A DNA stretch of 61,122 bases from Sphingobacteriales bacterium. Lineage in GTDB: Bacteria; Bacteroidota; Bacteroidia; Sphingobacteriales; Sphingobacteriaceae. The stretch's first letter is position 1; each line of letters starts with the position of its first letter. This document shows, piece after piece, positions 24,901 through 32,345 of this stretch. The DNA is taken from assembly GCA_028288165.1 (NCBI GenBank), contig JAQBOG010000025.1:1-61122 (forward strand). The letters run 5' to 3'. The translations under genes and the position numbers were made by a program. The notes beneath the pieces are model-generated. The model made no database searches. It was given only the letters and a program-made list of their open reading frames with translations, and was not told where the DNA came from.

Positions 24901-25381
24901 TTACACCAATTAAGGGTTCACCTTTTTCATCAGTCACTGTGCCTTTTATGGCTATTTTTTCTTCTTTTGATGTCGCTTCTTTTTCTTTTGCGTCGAAAGA
25001 GATGCTAACTAGTGTCGAAAGTGTATTGCTCAAAACAATGCGATCATTAATCGCTTCGTATGATATTCCGTTCGACTTGAAAAGTTTGTCAAGAACGCTA
25101 CTCAACTTTTCCTGTTCGGCAGCCAATGAAATCTTTTGATCTACCTTAATTAAATCTTTACTATAAACGAATTTCACATTGGCGTCTTTTTCCAGTTTTT
25201 TCAAAACAAGATTCAACGTCTTCCCATCGGCCGAGATATTGACAGTTCTATTTAAAACAGACTGGGCAAGACTGTTCTCTGCAAACGAAATTCCGGTAAA
25301 AACAAGAGCAATTATTAATTGACTCAATGTAATCTTCATAATTGTGTACCAGTCAAAATGAATTGGTAAATAAATTTTCAT
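21920..25381 (-). CDS. SusC/RagA-type TonB-dependent outer-membrane transporter with STN domain
   Basis: The 1,153-residue protein has a signal peptide, an STN domain (residues 50-120, NISADGKTLNLVLKKLEKDA), a carboxypeptidase-regulatory-like domain (145-225, IKGTVTDEKGEPLIGVSVKI), a TonB box and plug (EVVVVGYGVQKKATMTGAVS; LRIRGSNTLNNNDPLVVVDG), and a C-terminal beta-barrel ending in GGLSVTF. The STN domain shows that it takes part in transmembrane signalling to the FecR and sigma factor encoded upstream. A second ATG 14 codons in (MKITLSQ) is a better signal-peptide start. Imports a carbohydrate or its derivative. Confidence 0.95.
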   Translation of the reverse strand: MKIYLPIHFDWYTIMKITLSQLIIALVFTGISFAENSLAQSVLNRTVNISADGKTLNLVLKKLEKDANVKFVYSKDLIKVDQKISLAAEQEKLSSVLDKLFKSNGISYEAINDRIVLSNTLSTLVSISFDAKEKEATSKEEKIAIKGTVTDEKGEPLIGVSVKIKGTAIGASTDINGQFTVNAPDGSGTLVFTYIGYGTLEVAINNRTAINVTLKSDSQALSEVVVVGYGVQKKATMTGAVSQIKGTDLVQSPSTNVTNTLAGRLAGLVVVTPSSEPGADGSRLRIRGSNTLNNNDPLVVVDGIPGRSLERVDPSTIESISVLKDASAAIYGAQAANGVILVTTKRGKVGKPTISASFNQGYGAPTKLPSMADAPTYAAMVNEIAYYKDPAGYKPVYTTEQIQKFADGSDPWNYPNTNWFDEVLKPWSGQNYGNLSISGGSESVKYLVSLSSKGQGGFYYNSGTKYNQYDFRTNLDGKINKNISLSFDIAGRNEDRNFPTRSAGSIFRMVMRGKPTMTAYWPDGTPGPDIEYGDNPVVVSTKATGYDHDKRYVLNSNAKLNIIIPGVKGLSLTGNASFDKNFRFQKTWQTPWYLYSLNGFDANNQPILQKSKRGFDSPALNQFMEDKQNVLLNGLVNYDTKFLTNHSITLLAGIEKITGKGDNFSAYRKNFNSSLLDQLFAGATDPFMSNTGSAYTQARLNYFGRANYDYKQKYLAEFVFRYQGSYIFPENKRFGFFPGISVGYKLSEEEFFKNSLGKVVNSLKIRGSWGQTGNDQIDEWQYLATYSLGGIKAQSGNAPLPYITNGSVENPALYQTVLPNKEVTWEIANQANVGFDASFLNNALTVTADYFNNKRSQILWWRNASVPTSAGLTLPRENIGKVGNKGFDFSVNYSNQSNALTYSFGFNGGYQKNEILYWDENAGFPDYQQSTGHPIPSNPRDANSGLYYQAIGVFKDQAAVDAYPHLSNARPGDIIFQDYNSDGKIDAFDRVRNDKNADPRFTGGVNMSLQYKGFDFAALVQGASGAVQYISTESGEIGNFMTSFAENRWTPENPNATGPRTFNRGNEYWVGQGNTFWLHKTDYIRLKNIELGYKLPKTMISRLGLQNLRVYINAYNLLTYSPDMKDFDPEMGAGNGQGYPLQKIINGGLSVTF

Positions 25382-25467
25382 AGTTTTGAATGTTTCTTTT
25401 AGTTAAAAATGAGACAAATAAACCCTTCTTACCTGCGATAATCAGGCATTAAAAGGAAAGGTTTTAG

Positions 25468-25508
25468 ATCCGGGAGTGGTGATGACACTTCCGGATTTTC
25501 TTTTTTTA
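25468..25508. terminator. Hairpin between fecR and susC
   Basis: ATCCGGGAGTG and CACTTCCGGAT form a 10- to 11-base stem with a 7-base loop. The T-run (TTTTCTTTTTTT) is on the plus strand, so as a terminator it faces plus-strand (antisense) transcription. Read from fecR on the minus strand it still folds and might limit read-through into susC. No plus-strand gene precedes it. Confidence 0.5.
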
Positions 25509-25566
25509 ATGTGTTTTGTGATTTTACATAGAAGAGGTTTTAGTGGTTAGTATAATTGGGCTTATG

Positions 25567-26565
25567 TTAGTTTATGGTTTTTAAAATAATATCATCCTGG
25601 TTAATTTCATAAGTAAGGTTCAGCGATTTTCCAAGCATTTCTAAAATTGCCGGAAGACTCTGATCAGTAAAATCAGCATTTAACGTGTACTTCAAAATTT
25701 TCGAATCAGTAGTATGAATGTTAATCTTGAACTGTTTATTTAACGCTTGTATTACATCAAACATCTGAGTGTTTTCAAAGGATATGGTTTTCTTATTCCA
25801 GATCCGCATGATGGAAGCTTCTTTCTCTGGCTCCTTTATTAAAATTTTGTCGCTTTGTGAGTAGATTGCACGTTGAGCATGTAGCAAAAACAATTCTGAT
25901 TTCTTTTCTTCAGGTATAGCAACTGAAACTCGGCCTGTAATAACAGAAACCTCGGTAGGAGAGTTGTCAAGTGCTTTTATCCGGAAACTGGTTCCTAAAA
26001 CTCTCGTAATAACTCCTCCGCTATAGATAATAAATGGATGTTTTTTGTCGGGTTTTACATCAAAAAATGCTTCACCTTTCATTTTAACTTCTCTTAAAGC
26101 GCCAATAAATACTTTCGGATAAGTAATGTTGGAGTTCGGACTTAGCCAAACAACAGAACTGTCTGGCAACATTTGTTTTTGAATCAGCTGGGTATAATTG
26201 GTAACCGATAAATTTTCGGCTGCTATTTTTATATGTTTTGCCTCATGGCGATTTAACAAGATAAATCCGATAACTGCCAGAAATATAGCGGCTACCGCAC
26301 TAAAGTAACCCCATAATGGACGACCCTTTTTGCCATTTATGGGTGAAATACTTGCTCCCTGATTCTCTATTGTCTGTATTTTATTTTTGATGCCGGCTAA
26401 TAAACTCCCTTTAAGAGCAACTCGCTCATCCTCATTCAATGATAAAATAGGATCTATTTCATCATTGAATGAGTTATACCATTTGTGTACAATGGATAAT
26501 TCTTCTGGTGTACAATCTCCTCGCAAATATTTTTCCAGAAGTTTTTGCGGTACAGAGTTTTTCAT
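25567..26565 (-). CDS. FecR-type anti-sigma factor
   Basis: The 332-residue protein has the FecR layout: a cytoplasmic N-terminus (LLEKYLRGDCTPEELSIVHK), one transmembrane helix at about residues 85-105 (YFSAVAAIFLAVIGFILL), a periplasmic FecR domain (LPDSSVVWLSPNSNITYPK, VKMKGEAFFDVKPDKKHPF, VITGRVSVAIPEE) and a DUF4974 C-terminus (LPAILEMLGKSLNLTYEI). It holds the ECF sigma factor inactive until the STN domain of SusC reports substrate binding. It lies between the sigma gene and susC. Confidence 0.95.
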   Translation of the reverse strand: MKNSVPQKLLEKYLRGDCTPEELSIVHKWYNSFNDEIDPILSLNEDERVALKGSLLAGIKNKIQTIENQGASISPINGKKGRPLWGYFSAVAAIFLAVIGFILLNRHEAKHIKIAAENLSVTNYTQLIQKQMLPDSSVVWLSPNSNITYPKVFIGALREVKMKGEAFFDVKPDKKHPFIIYSGGVITRVLGTSFRIKALDNSPTEVSVITGRVSVAIPEEKKSELFLLHAQRAIYSQSDKILIKEPEKEASIMRIWNKKTISFENTQMFDVIQALNKQFKINIHTTDSKILKYTLNADFTDQSLPAILEMLGKSLNLTYEINQDDIILKTIN

Positions 26566-27047
26566 TTAAAATTCATTTTTAAAGGTTTAATGTAACCATC
26601 ATGATTAAATCCCAGAGGGTGATTTTAAATCATGATGGACTCATTAAGGTTTATTTTGGTACAAGCTAATATTGGGGGTCTTAATAGTATTGACAGTTTG
26701 CTAAGCTTCAACCCCTACTTGAATTGTAAATATTTTTATGAAGCATATTTTTGGCTTGAAATAATTCAGGAAACGTAAGGAACGATGCCAATAACTCCTG
26801 TTCGCTTAAAATATTGCAAATAAATAAATCATGAATATTTGATAGGACAGGAGCGTTAACGATTGAAGCGATATCCTTTTTGTCCACGTGGGTTCAGGAG
26901 GAGGGAGATAAAAAGATTTAGCGAAAAGCGTGTTAAAACGCCCAATATTCATTAATAAAAAAAACTTCACTAAGTTATTGCGATAACTTATTTGTTGACT
27001 TTTAGAAGTATACACATTAGTAACGACGAAGTGATTAAGTAGAGCGA
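26566..27047. other. Gap between sigma factor and fecR, no gene seen
   Basis: A minus-strand open frame at 26806-27015 has no recognisable features and is probably chance. The region would hold the fecR promoter on the minus strand. No strong hairpin or repeat is seen. Confidence 0.45.
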
Positions 27048-27629
27048 TTATAATAGCAATGAGGCAATGCGACTGATGTCAGCCAGGCCAACCCTTAAAC
27101 GCCTTATTGCTTTAGTTAAATGGTTCTCAACCGTTTTTTCAGAGATGCCTAAAAACTCAGCAATTTCTCGGTTGCTTTTGTGCTCTTTTCTGCTAAGCTC
27201 AAAAACAGACCTGCATTTTTCTGGTAATTGGCTAATTTCTTTTTGGATATTCCTGTTCAAATCATTCACTAAAATGATGTCTTCCGTAGAAGTATCGGAA
27301 TTGTTAGATACTAGCATTAAAGATTCTTTATGATTTTCTCTGATAGTTTCTTTATAGATATGATTTAAAACTCTATATCGTACAGCGGTAGAAAAGTATG
27401 CTGCTATAGATCCTTCAATTTCTAACGTTGAACGTTTAAACCAGATGGAAGTGAATAGATCCTGTACAATTTCTTCCGCCGTCTCTTTGTTTCGGATGCG
27501 TTTATATGCTGCGGAGTATAGGTTCGACCAATGGCGGTTAAAAATTTCTTCGAAAGCATCCGCATGATCCTTTTTAAGGAAATCCAAAAGTTCTTTATCA
27601 GAAAGATTCTCCAAATTTGGCATGCTCAA
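27048..27629 (-). CDS. ECF-type RNA polymerase sigma factor
   Basis: The 193-residue protein has region 2 (ADAFEEIFNRHWSNLYSAAY, AEEIVQDLFTSIWFKR) and region 4 (LPEKCRSVFELSRKEHKSNR, EIAEFLGISEKTVENHLTKA), the sigma-70 family pattern for Bacteroidota ECF factors paired with FecR. It should direct transcription of the downstream SusC/SusD genes when released. The gap to fecR is long (482 bases), so it may be expressed on its own and act in trans. A palindrome lies 33 bases upstream of its start. Confidence 0.95.
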   Translation of the reverse strand: MSMPNLENLSDKELLDFLKKDHADAFEEIFNRHWSNLYSAAYKRIRNKETAEEIVQDLFTSIWFKRSTLEIEGSIAAYFSTAVRYRVLNHIYKETIRENHKESLMLVSNNSDTSTEDIILVNDLNRNIQKEISQLPEKCRSVFELSRKEHKSNREIAEFLGISEKTVENHLTKAIRRLRVGLADISRIASLLL

Positions 27630-28145
27630 TTAAAAATTAATTATTAACTCAATAAAAGTTATTAGCAAGCACAGTACATGCTTGCTAATAATATATTATA
27701 TGTTATAAGTACTAAACGTTTATTAAGCGTTTATTAAATAGTTAATACATGATGCAGGCAACATCAATGCAGTTTTATAATTGGTTTAATTAAATAAAGA
27801 AACGAATAATTTTTATAAATGTCAAACCGACAATAAAAAATAATTCACCCGCAATAAGTATAGATGGTTATTGATACAAGTAATTGATTGGTAGCTATTT
27901 TATAGCTGTGTAGTTTTGATGTTTTCGATGTTTTAAATTTTTAATTCAGCAAATTGCCTTTATAATTCAGCAAATTAAAATTGCAACCAGTTGAATAAAA
28001 ATAATATTTTGGAATTTTCAATGTTAATTTAGGATACCTGCTTGCTAGTATATTTAATGGCTATATGTGTTTGTTTTTTGTAGGAGCTTTGTAAAAATGG
28101 AATTACTTTTTTCATAAAGTTGGCTTTTTTACTACTTTTGGGCAC
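27630..28145. other. Divergent intergenic region with a 10-base-arm palindrome
   Basis: It separates the sigma factor gene (minus) from the small membrane protein gene (plus). TTAGCAAGCA (27662-27671) and TGCTTGCTAA (27679-27688) form a perfect inverted repeat with a 7-base spacer in the sigma-gene leader, either an operator or an RNA hairpin. Near-duplicate TTATTAAGCG/TTATTAAACG-type segments lie at 27715-27740. TACTTTTG at 28133-28140 fits the Bacteroidota -7 motif (TAnnTTTG) for the plus-strand gene, but lies so close to the ATG that the mRNA would be nearly leaderless. Confidence 0.45.
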
Positions 28146-28478
28146 ATGGCAAAAGAATTGTTTAAAAACTTTTTCTGTTTTATATTTCTTTTCATCTTTT
28201 TTGCGAAGATGGTAATTTCAGTTGCCCCAATTGTAGCTAGTTTTTTAGATTCTAAATCTGTTTACAGTGTTATTATGCAAACAGAAATTGAAGATGATTC
28301 TTCAAACGAAACACATAAATTTAAAAAAGAGGTTACCAAAGAATTTTGCCATCCTGCCTATTCATTCACATTTATTGACTCTGGTGAGCTTGCAGCAGTA
28401 AAGCTGATTGCTTTGAAGGTTGAAGCACATTGTCAGACCTTTTATCCCACTGTTCCCACTCCACCACCTAATGTTTAA
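28146..28478 (+). CDS. Small protein with N-terminal membrane segment, unknown function
   Basis: The 110-residue product has a hydrophobic N-terminus (residues 8-35, FFCFIFLFIFFAKMVISVAP), then a polar region with acidic and lysine runs, two cysteines and a proline-rich end PTPPPNV. Similar short Bacteroidota proteins with this hydrophobic start and PTPPPN end exist, but the function is unknown. It lies 80 bases before the SulP gene in the same orientation, so it may be a partner of that transporter. This is an inference from position. Confidence 0.6.
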   Translation: MAKELFKNFFCFIFLFIFFAKMVISVAPIVASFLDSKSVYSVIMQTEIEDDSSNETHKFKKEVTKEFCHPAYSFTFIDSGELAAVKLIALKVEAHCQTFYPTVPTPPPNV

Positions 28479-28558
28479 ATAATCTTCTTGTTTATTATTG
28501 GTCGCTGTTTTCAGTCGGCCTGAATTTCTTTTGATTTATTTATTCATTAATCTTATTT

Positions 28559-30163
28559 ATGACAACTTTAGGTTCGTCTGCTTCGTCGTGGAATATTAAA
28601 AAGTATTTCCTGCCCAAAAATTTAAAGCGGGATTTCCCGGCAAGTATTGTAGTTTTTTTAGTTGCCTTGCCTTTGTGTTTAGGAATTGCACTTGCGTCAG
28701 GCGCTCCACTTTTTTCTGGCTTATTAGCTGGTATCATTGGTGGTATTGTGGTTGCCTCCGTAAGCGGATCACAGTTAAGTGTGAGTGGGCCGGCTGCCGG
28801 TTTAACAGTAATTGTACTAACATCTATTGGTAAATTAGGCACTTTCGAGGCTTTTTTACTTGCCTTGGTACTTGCAGGTTTATTCCAGATACTATTAGGA
28901 ATTTTAAAAGCAGGTACAATTGCTAATTACTTCCCTTCAAGCGTGATAGAAGGTATGCTGGCTGCAATTGGTATTATATTGATACTGAAACAACTGCCGC
29001 ATGCGGTTGGGTATGATGCAGATTTTCAGGGAGACGAAAGTTTCAGTCAAACCGGTAATGAGAATACTTTTTCTGCTATAACCAGCGCCTTAAGTAAAAT
29101 CAATTATGGCGCAGTTATTATTAGTGCGCTTTCACTGATGATTTTAATTTACTGGCCAAAGGTTAAGAAATTAAGTATGGTGCCTGCCGCTTTACCTGTT
29201 GTTATATTAGGTATTGTTCTTACAAAAGTTTTTCAAAGTACCACCTTTTCTCTTTCTGCAGAACATTTGGTTAGCATTCCGGAAGTGGGATCATTTAGTG
29301 AATTTAAAGCACTGTTTACTTCTCCTGATTTTTCCAGAATTGGTGATGAGGATATTTGGGTGGTAGCTGCAACCATCGCGATTGTAGCAAGTCTGGAATC
29401 GCTGTTGAGCTTGGAAGCCGTGGATAAAATTGACCCCATAAAAAGGGTTTCGCCAACCAATAGGGAGCTGGTTGCTCAAGGCGTTGGAAACATGACCAGT
29501 GGTTTATTGGGTGGTTTGCCTTTAACAGCCGTAATTGTTCGCTCATCTGCAAACGTCAATTCTGGCGGCAGAACGAAAATGAGCGCTATATTTCATGGTG
29601 CCTGGTTACTAGTTGCCTTATTACTAATTCCTTCCTTAATTAATTTAATTCCATTATCGTGCTTGGCAGCGATTTTACTCTTAACGGGATACAAACTCAC
29701 AAAAGTTGCTTTGTTTCAAAAAATGTGGAGCAATGGTAAAGATCAGTTTATACCGTTTATAGTAACTGTTGTTGCGGTGGTTTTAATTGACCTGCTAAAA
29801 GGTGTGGCTATTGGAATGTTGGTAGGAGTTTTTTATATCCTTCGTACCAATCTTCGAAATCCATTCTTTTATAAAATTGAAAGCAACGGCGATAAGAAAG
29901 TGATCCGGATACGCTTAGCTGAAGAGGTATCATTTTTAAATAAAGCGGCCATTCAATACACGCTAACCCATTTGCCCAAAGAATCTACCGTAATTATAGA
30001 TGGCAAAAGTTCCAGATACATAGATCCTGATGTGCTGGAAATTATTCACAATTACAAACATAATGCATACACAAAAGGTATTATAGTTCTGCTTGAAAAC
30101 ATTCAAGATAGATACGATGTACCTCAGCTAAAAGAATTGCTTTACAAACCTGCTAATCTTTAA
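28559..30163 (+). CDS. SulP-family anion transporter, probably bicarbonate
   Basis: The 534-residue membrane protein opens with the SulP signature region DFPASIVVFLVALPLCLGIA and SGSQLSVSGPAAGLTVIV. It has 10-14 helices to about residue 430 and a short STAS-type C-terminal domain (KESTVIIDGKSSRYIDPDVL, KGIIVLLEN). SulP proteins carry sulfate, bicarbonate or other anions. The gene lies 5 bases before a beta-carbonic anhydrase gene, and this fixed pairing suggests bicarbonate uptake or export rather than sulfate. Substrate is inferred from context. Confidence 0.93.
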   Translation: MTTLGSSASSWNIKKYFLPKNLKRDFPASIVVFLVALPLCLGIALASGAPLFSGLLAGIIGGIVVASVSGSQLSVSGPAAGLTVIVLTSIGKLGTFEAFLLALVLAGLFQILLGILKAGTIANYFPSSVIEGMLAAIGIILILKQLPHAVGYDADFQGDESFSQTGNENTFSAITSALSKINYGAVIISALSLMILIYWPKVKKLSMVPAALPVVILGIVLTKVFQSTTFSLSAEHLVSIPEVGSFSEFKALFTSPDFSRIGDEDIWVVAATIAIVASLESLLSLEAVDKIDPIKRVSPTNRELVAQGVGNMTSGLLGGLPLTAVIVRSSANVNSGGRTKMSAIFHGAWLLVALLLIPSLINLIPLSCLAAILLLTGYKLTKVALFQKMWSNGKDQFIPFIVTVVAVVLIDLLKGVAIGMLVGVFYILRTNLRNPFFYKIESNGDKKVIRIRLAEEVSFLNKAAIQYTLTHLPKESTVIIDGKSSRYIDPDVLEIIHNYKHNAYTKGIIVLLENIQDRYDVPQLKELLYKPANL

Positions 30164-30168
30164 TACTC

Positions 30169-30882
30169 ATGGAAACGTTAACACAACAACATAAAGAAAA
30201 TAAAAATAAATCGTCTCAACCTAAACACACCTACGAACAACTTTTGAAGGGTAACAGTGATTGGGTGAAGAATCAAACAGACAAAGACCCTCAATATTTT
30301 GAAAAGCTAGCCGCAGGGCAAAGTCCGGAAATATTATGGATTGGCTGCTCAGATAGCCGGGTACCGGCAAACGAAGTGACCAATACTAAACCTGGAGAGG
30401 TTTTCGTACACCGGAACATTGCCAATGTTTGTAATCATAGTGATATGAACATGCTTAGTGTATTAGACTATGCGGTGAATGTTTTAAAAGTAAAGCATGT
30501 AATTGTTGCTGGTCATTACGGTTGTGGCGGTGTTGCTGCGGCCATGGGGAATAAACAACATGGTATTATCGATAACTGGCTGCGCCATATTAAAGATGTA
30601 TATCGCTTGCACGCTCATGAGCTTGACCTGATTTCTGACAATGCGCTGAGGGCAGACCGATTAGTAGAACTGAATGCCATGGAGCAAGTTTTTAATCTGT
30701 GCAAAACAACAATTATTCAAAATGCCTGGAAAGAAAGAGATGACCTGGAAGTGCATGGTTGGGTAATAAATATCAGAACAGGCTTAGTAAAAGATTTAAA
30801 TATCAGCTGTAGTAATACCGATAACTTAGGAAAAATTTTTGCTTTAGAAACCATAGCCGAAAAGGCGGCAACACAAGTATAG
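30169..30882 (+). CDS. Beta-class carbonic anhydrase
   Basis: The 237-residue enzyme converts CO2 and bicarbonate. The zinc ligands of the beta class are all visible: Cys60 in IGCSDSRVP with the Asp62-Arg64 dyad, His116 and Cys119 in AGHYGCGGV. The EVFVHRNIANVC segment completes the active-site pocket. There is no signal peptide, so it is cytoplasmic. Located 5 bases after the SulP transporter gene, it probably works with it in supplying or removing bicarbonate. The length is typical of the family. Confidence 0.97.
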   Translation: METLTQQHKENKNKSSQPKHTYEQLLKGNSDWVKNQTDKDPQYFEKLAAGQSPEILWIGCSDSRVPANEVTNTKPGEVFVHRNIANVCNHSDMNMLSVLDYAVNVLKVKHVIVAGHYGCGGVAAAMGNKQHGIIDNWLRHIKDVYRLHAHELDLISDNALRADRLVELNAMEQVFNLCKTTIIQNAWKERDDLEVHGWVINIRTGLVKDLNISCSNTDNLGKIFALETIAEKAATQV

Positions 30883-30935
30883 AGCACATCTCAAAGTTTG
30901 AAGCCCGCTAGTTTGGCAGCTGCAAAATGCAAATA

Positions 30936-30985
30936 AAAAAATCACGTTTGATGGCTTAACACTGCCATTGACCGTGATTTTTTAT
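30936..30985 (+). terminator. Terminator after carbonic anhydrase gene
   Basis: ATCACGTTTGATGGC and GCCATTGACCGTGAT form a stem of about 15 pairs with two mismatches and an 8-base loop, flanked by A-run and T-run, so it can act in both directions. Confidence 0.8.
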
Positions 30986-31138
30986 TGATTTCCAAATTTT
31001 TAATTTTTGGAGCTAGTGAAATTGTTTATTGGATGAGATAAATGAATACTCGGTAGACTATTCTATACTTTAAGTTTGTAAAACAATTTTGGGTATTTTT
31101 GTTCAGCATTATTGCTGTTTGAATTTCATTACCGTTCC

Positions 31139-32104
31139 ATGTCAATCAAATCCAAAGGTATTTTGGAAGAAAAAGTTAAGCTTCATCCTCGAAATAAACA
31201 TCGGTTTAATTATGATTTTCCCAAGCTTATTGATAGTTGCTCAGAACTTAAAGAATTCGTTTTTCTGAACGATTTTCAAAACCAAACAATCGATTTTAAA
31301 GATCCGAAAGCTGTAAAAATTCTTAATAAAGCTTTGTTGAATGTTTACTATGGTATTTCACTTTGGGATATTCCTGAAGGGTACTTGTGTCCTCCAATCC
31401 CCGGAAGGGCTGATTACCTACATAACCTAGCAGATTTGCTAGCTGCCGATCATCAAAATGTTATCCCGAAAGGCAAACATATACGCGTTTTAGATGTAGG
31501 TGTAGGCGCCAACTGTATTTATCCAATAATTGGCTTTAAGGAGTATGGTTGGAGTTTTGTAGGTTCAGACATAGATGATTTGGCTATCCGGTCTGCGAAA
31601 AATATAGTGAACGCTAATGTGCTTTCAAAAGCGATCGATATAAGAAAGCAAGGCTCACAAGCTCATGTTTTTACTGGAATTATTACCCCAAAAGAACAAT
31701 TCGATTTAACATTGTGTAATCCCCCCTTTCATTCTTCATTAAGCGAGGCACTTGCTGGCACGCAGAGAAAATGGAAAAATTTAGGCTCTAAAAATCAAGT
31801 TGATAGCACTTTGAACTTTGGGGGACAAAAAGCAGAACTTTGGTGCGAAGGTGGGGAAGAATTATTCTTGAAAAACATGATTGATGAGAGCTTATTGTTT
31901 TCCAAAAACTGCTACTGGTTTTCCACTCTTATATCTAAAAAAACAACCCTCCCGAACGCTTATAAACAGCTTAAAAGAGTTGGAGCTACAGATGTTAAAA
32001 CATTAAACATGGCTCAAGGTCAAAAAATTAGTCGCTCGCTTGTATGGACTTTTCTTGACAAAGCCGAACAGGAGAATTGGCGTAAAATGCGTTGGAACTT
32101 ATAA
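31139..32104 (+). CDS. rlmF: 23S rRNA (adenine-1618-N6)-methyltransferase
   Basis: The 321-residue enzyme methylates A1618 of 23S rRNA using S-adenosylmethionine. The family markers are KLHPRNKHRFNYDFPKLI near the start, LWDIPEGYLCPPIPGRADYL, the AdoMet-binding VLDVGVGANCIYPIIG and the catalytic NPPF motif in LCNPPFHSS. I take ATG 31139 (MSIKSKGILEEK) as the start; the in-frame ATG at 31112 adds nine residues with no similarity to the family. A TATTTTTG motif at 31094-31101 could be the -7 promoter box. Monocistronic. Confidence 0.95.
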   Translation: MSIKSKGILEEKVKLHPRNKHRFNYDFPKLIDSCSELKEFVFLNDFQNQTIDFKDPKAVKILNKALLNVYYGISLWDIPEGYLCPPIPGRADYLHNLADLLAADHQNVIPKGKHIRVLDVGVGANCIYPIIGFKEYGWSFVGSDIDDLAIRSAKNIVNANVLSKAIDIRKQGSQAHVFTGIITPKEQFDLTLCNPPFHSSLSEALAGTQRKWKNLGSKNQVDSTLNFGGQKAELWCEGGEELFLKNMIDESLLFSKNCYWFSTLISKKTTLPNAYKQLKRVGATDVKTLNMAQGQKISRSLVWTFLDKAEQENWRKMRWNL

Positions 32105-32345
32105 ACCCTTTTGTTAAATCTATCACTTTATTATTAAAACAACAGCAAAATCGATTGCCAATTTCTTTTTATATTAGCGATCATTTATAAATTACAATCT
32201 TTATAATTGGGCCTCATAATTTGCAACTTTTCTATATAATGTCTGTACAATAGCGTCTACTTAAGCTTTATTTGATTCAAGCCAAATTTAAGTCTTTACT
32301 GATTTAACCCTTAAATAACATAGCTTTAAAAACTTTCTACGAAGG

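Noticed and set aside
26806..27015. 69-codon minus-strand frame between sigma factor and fecR
   Set aside because: No recognisable features and no conservation evidence available.
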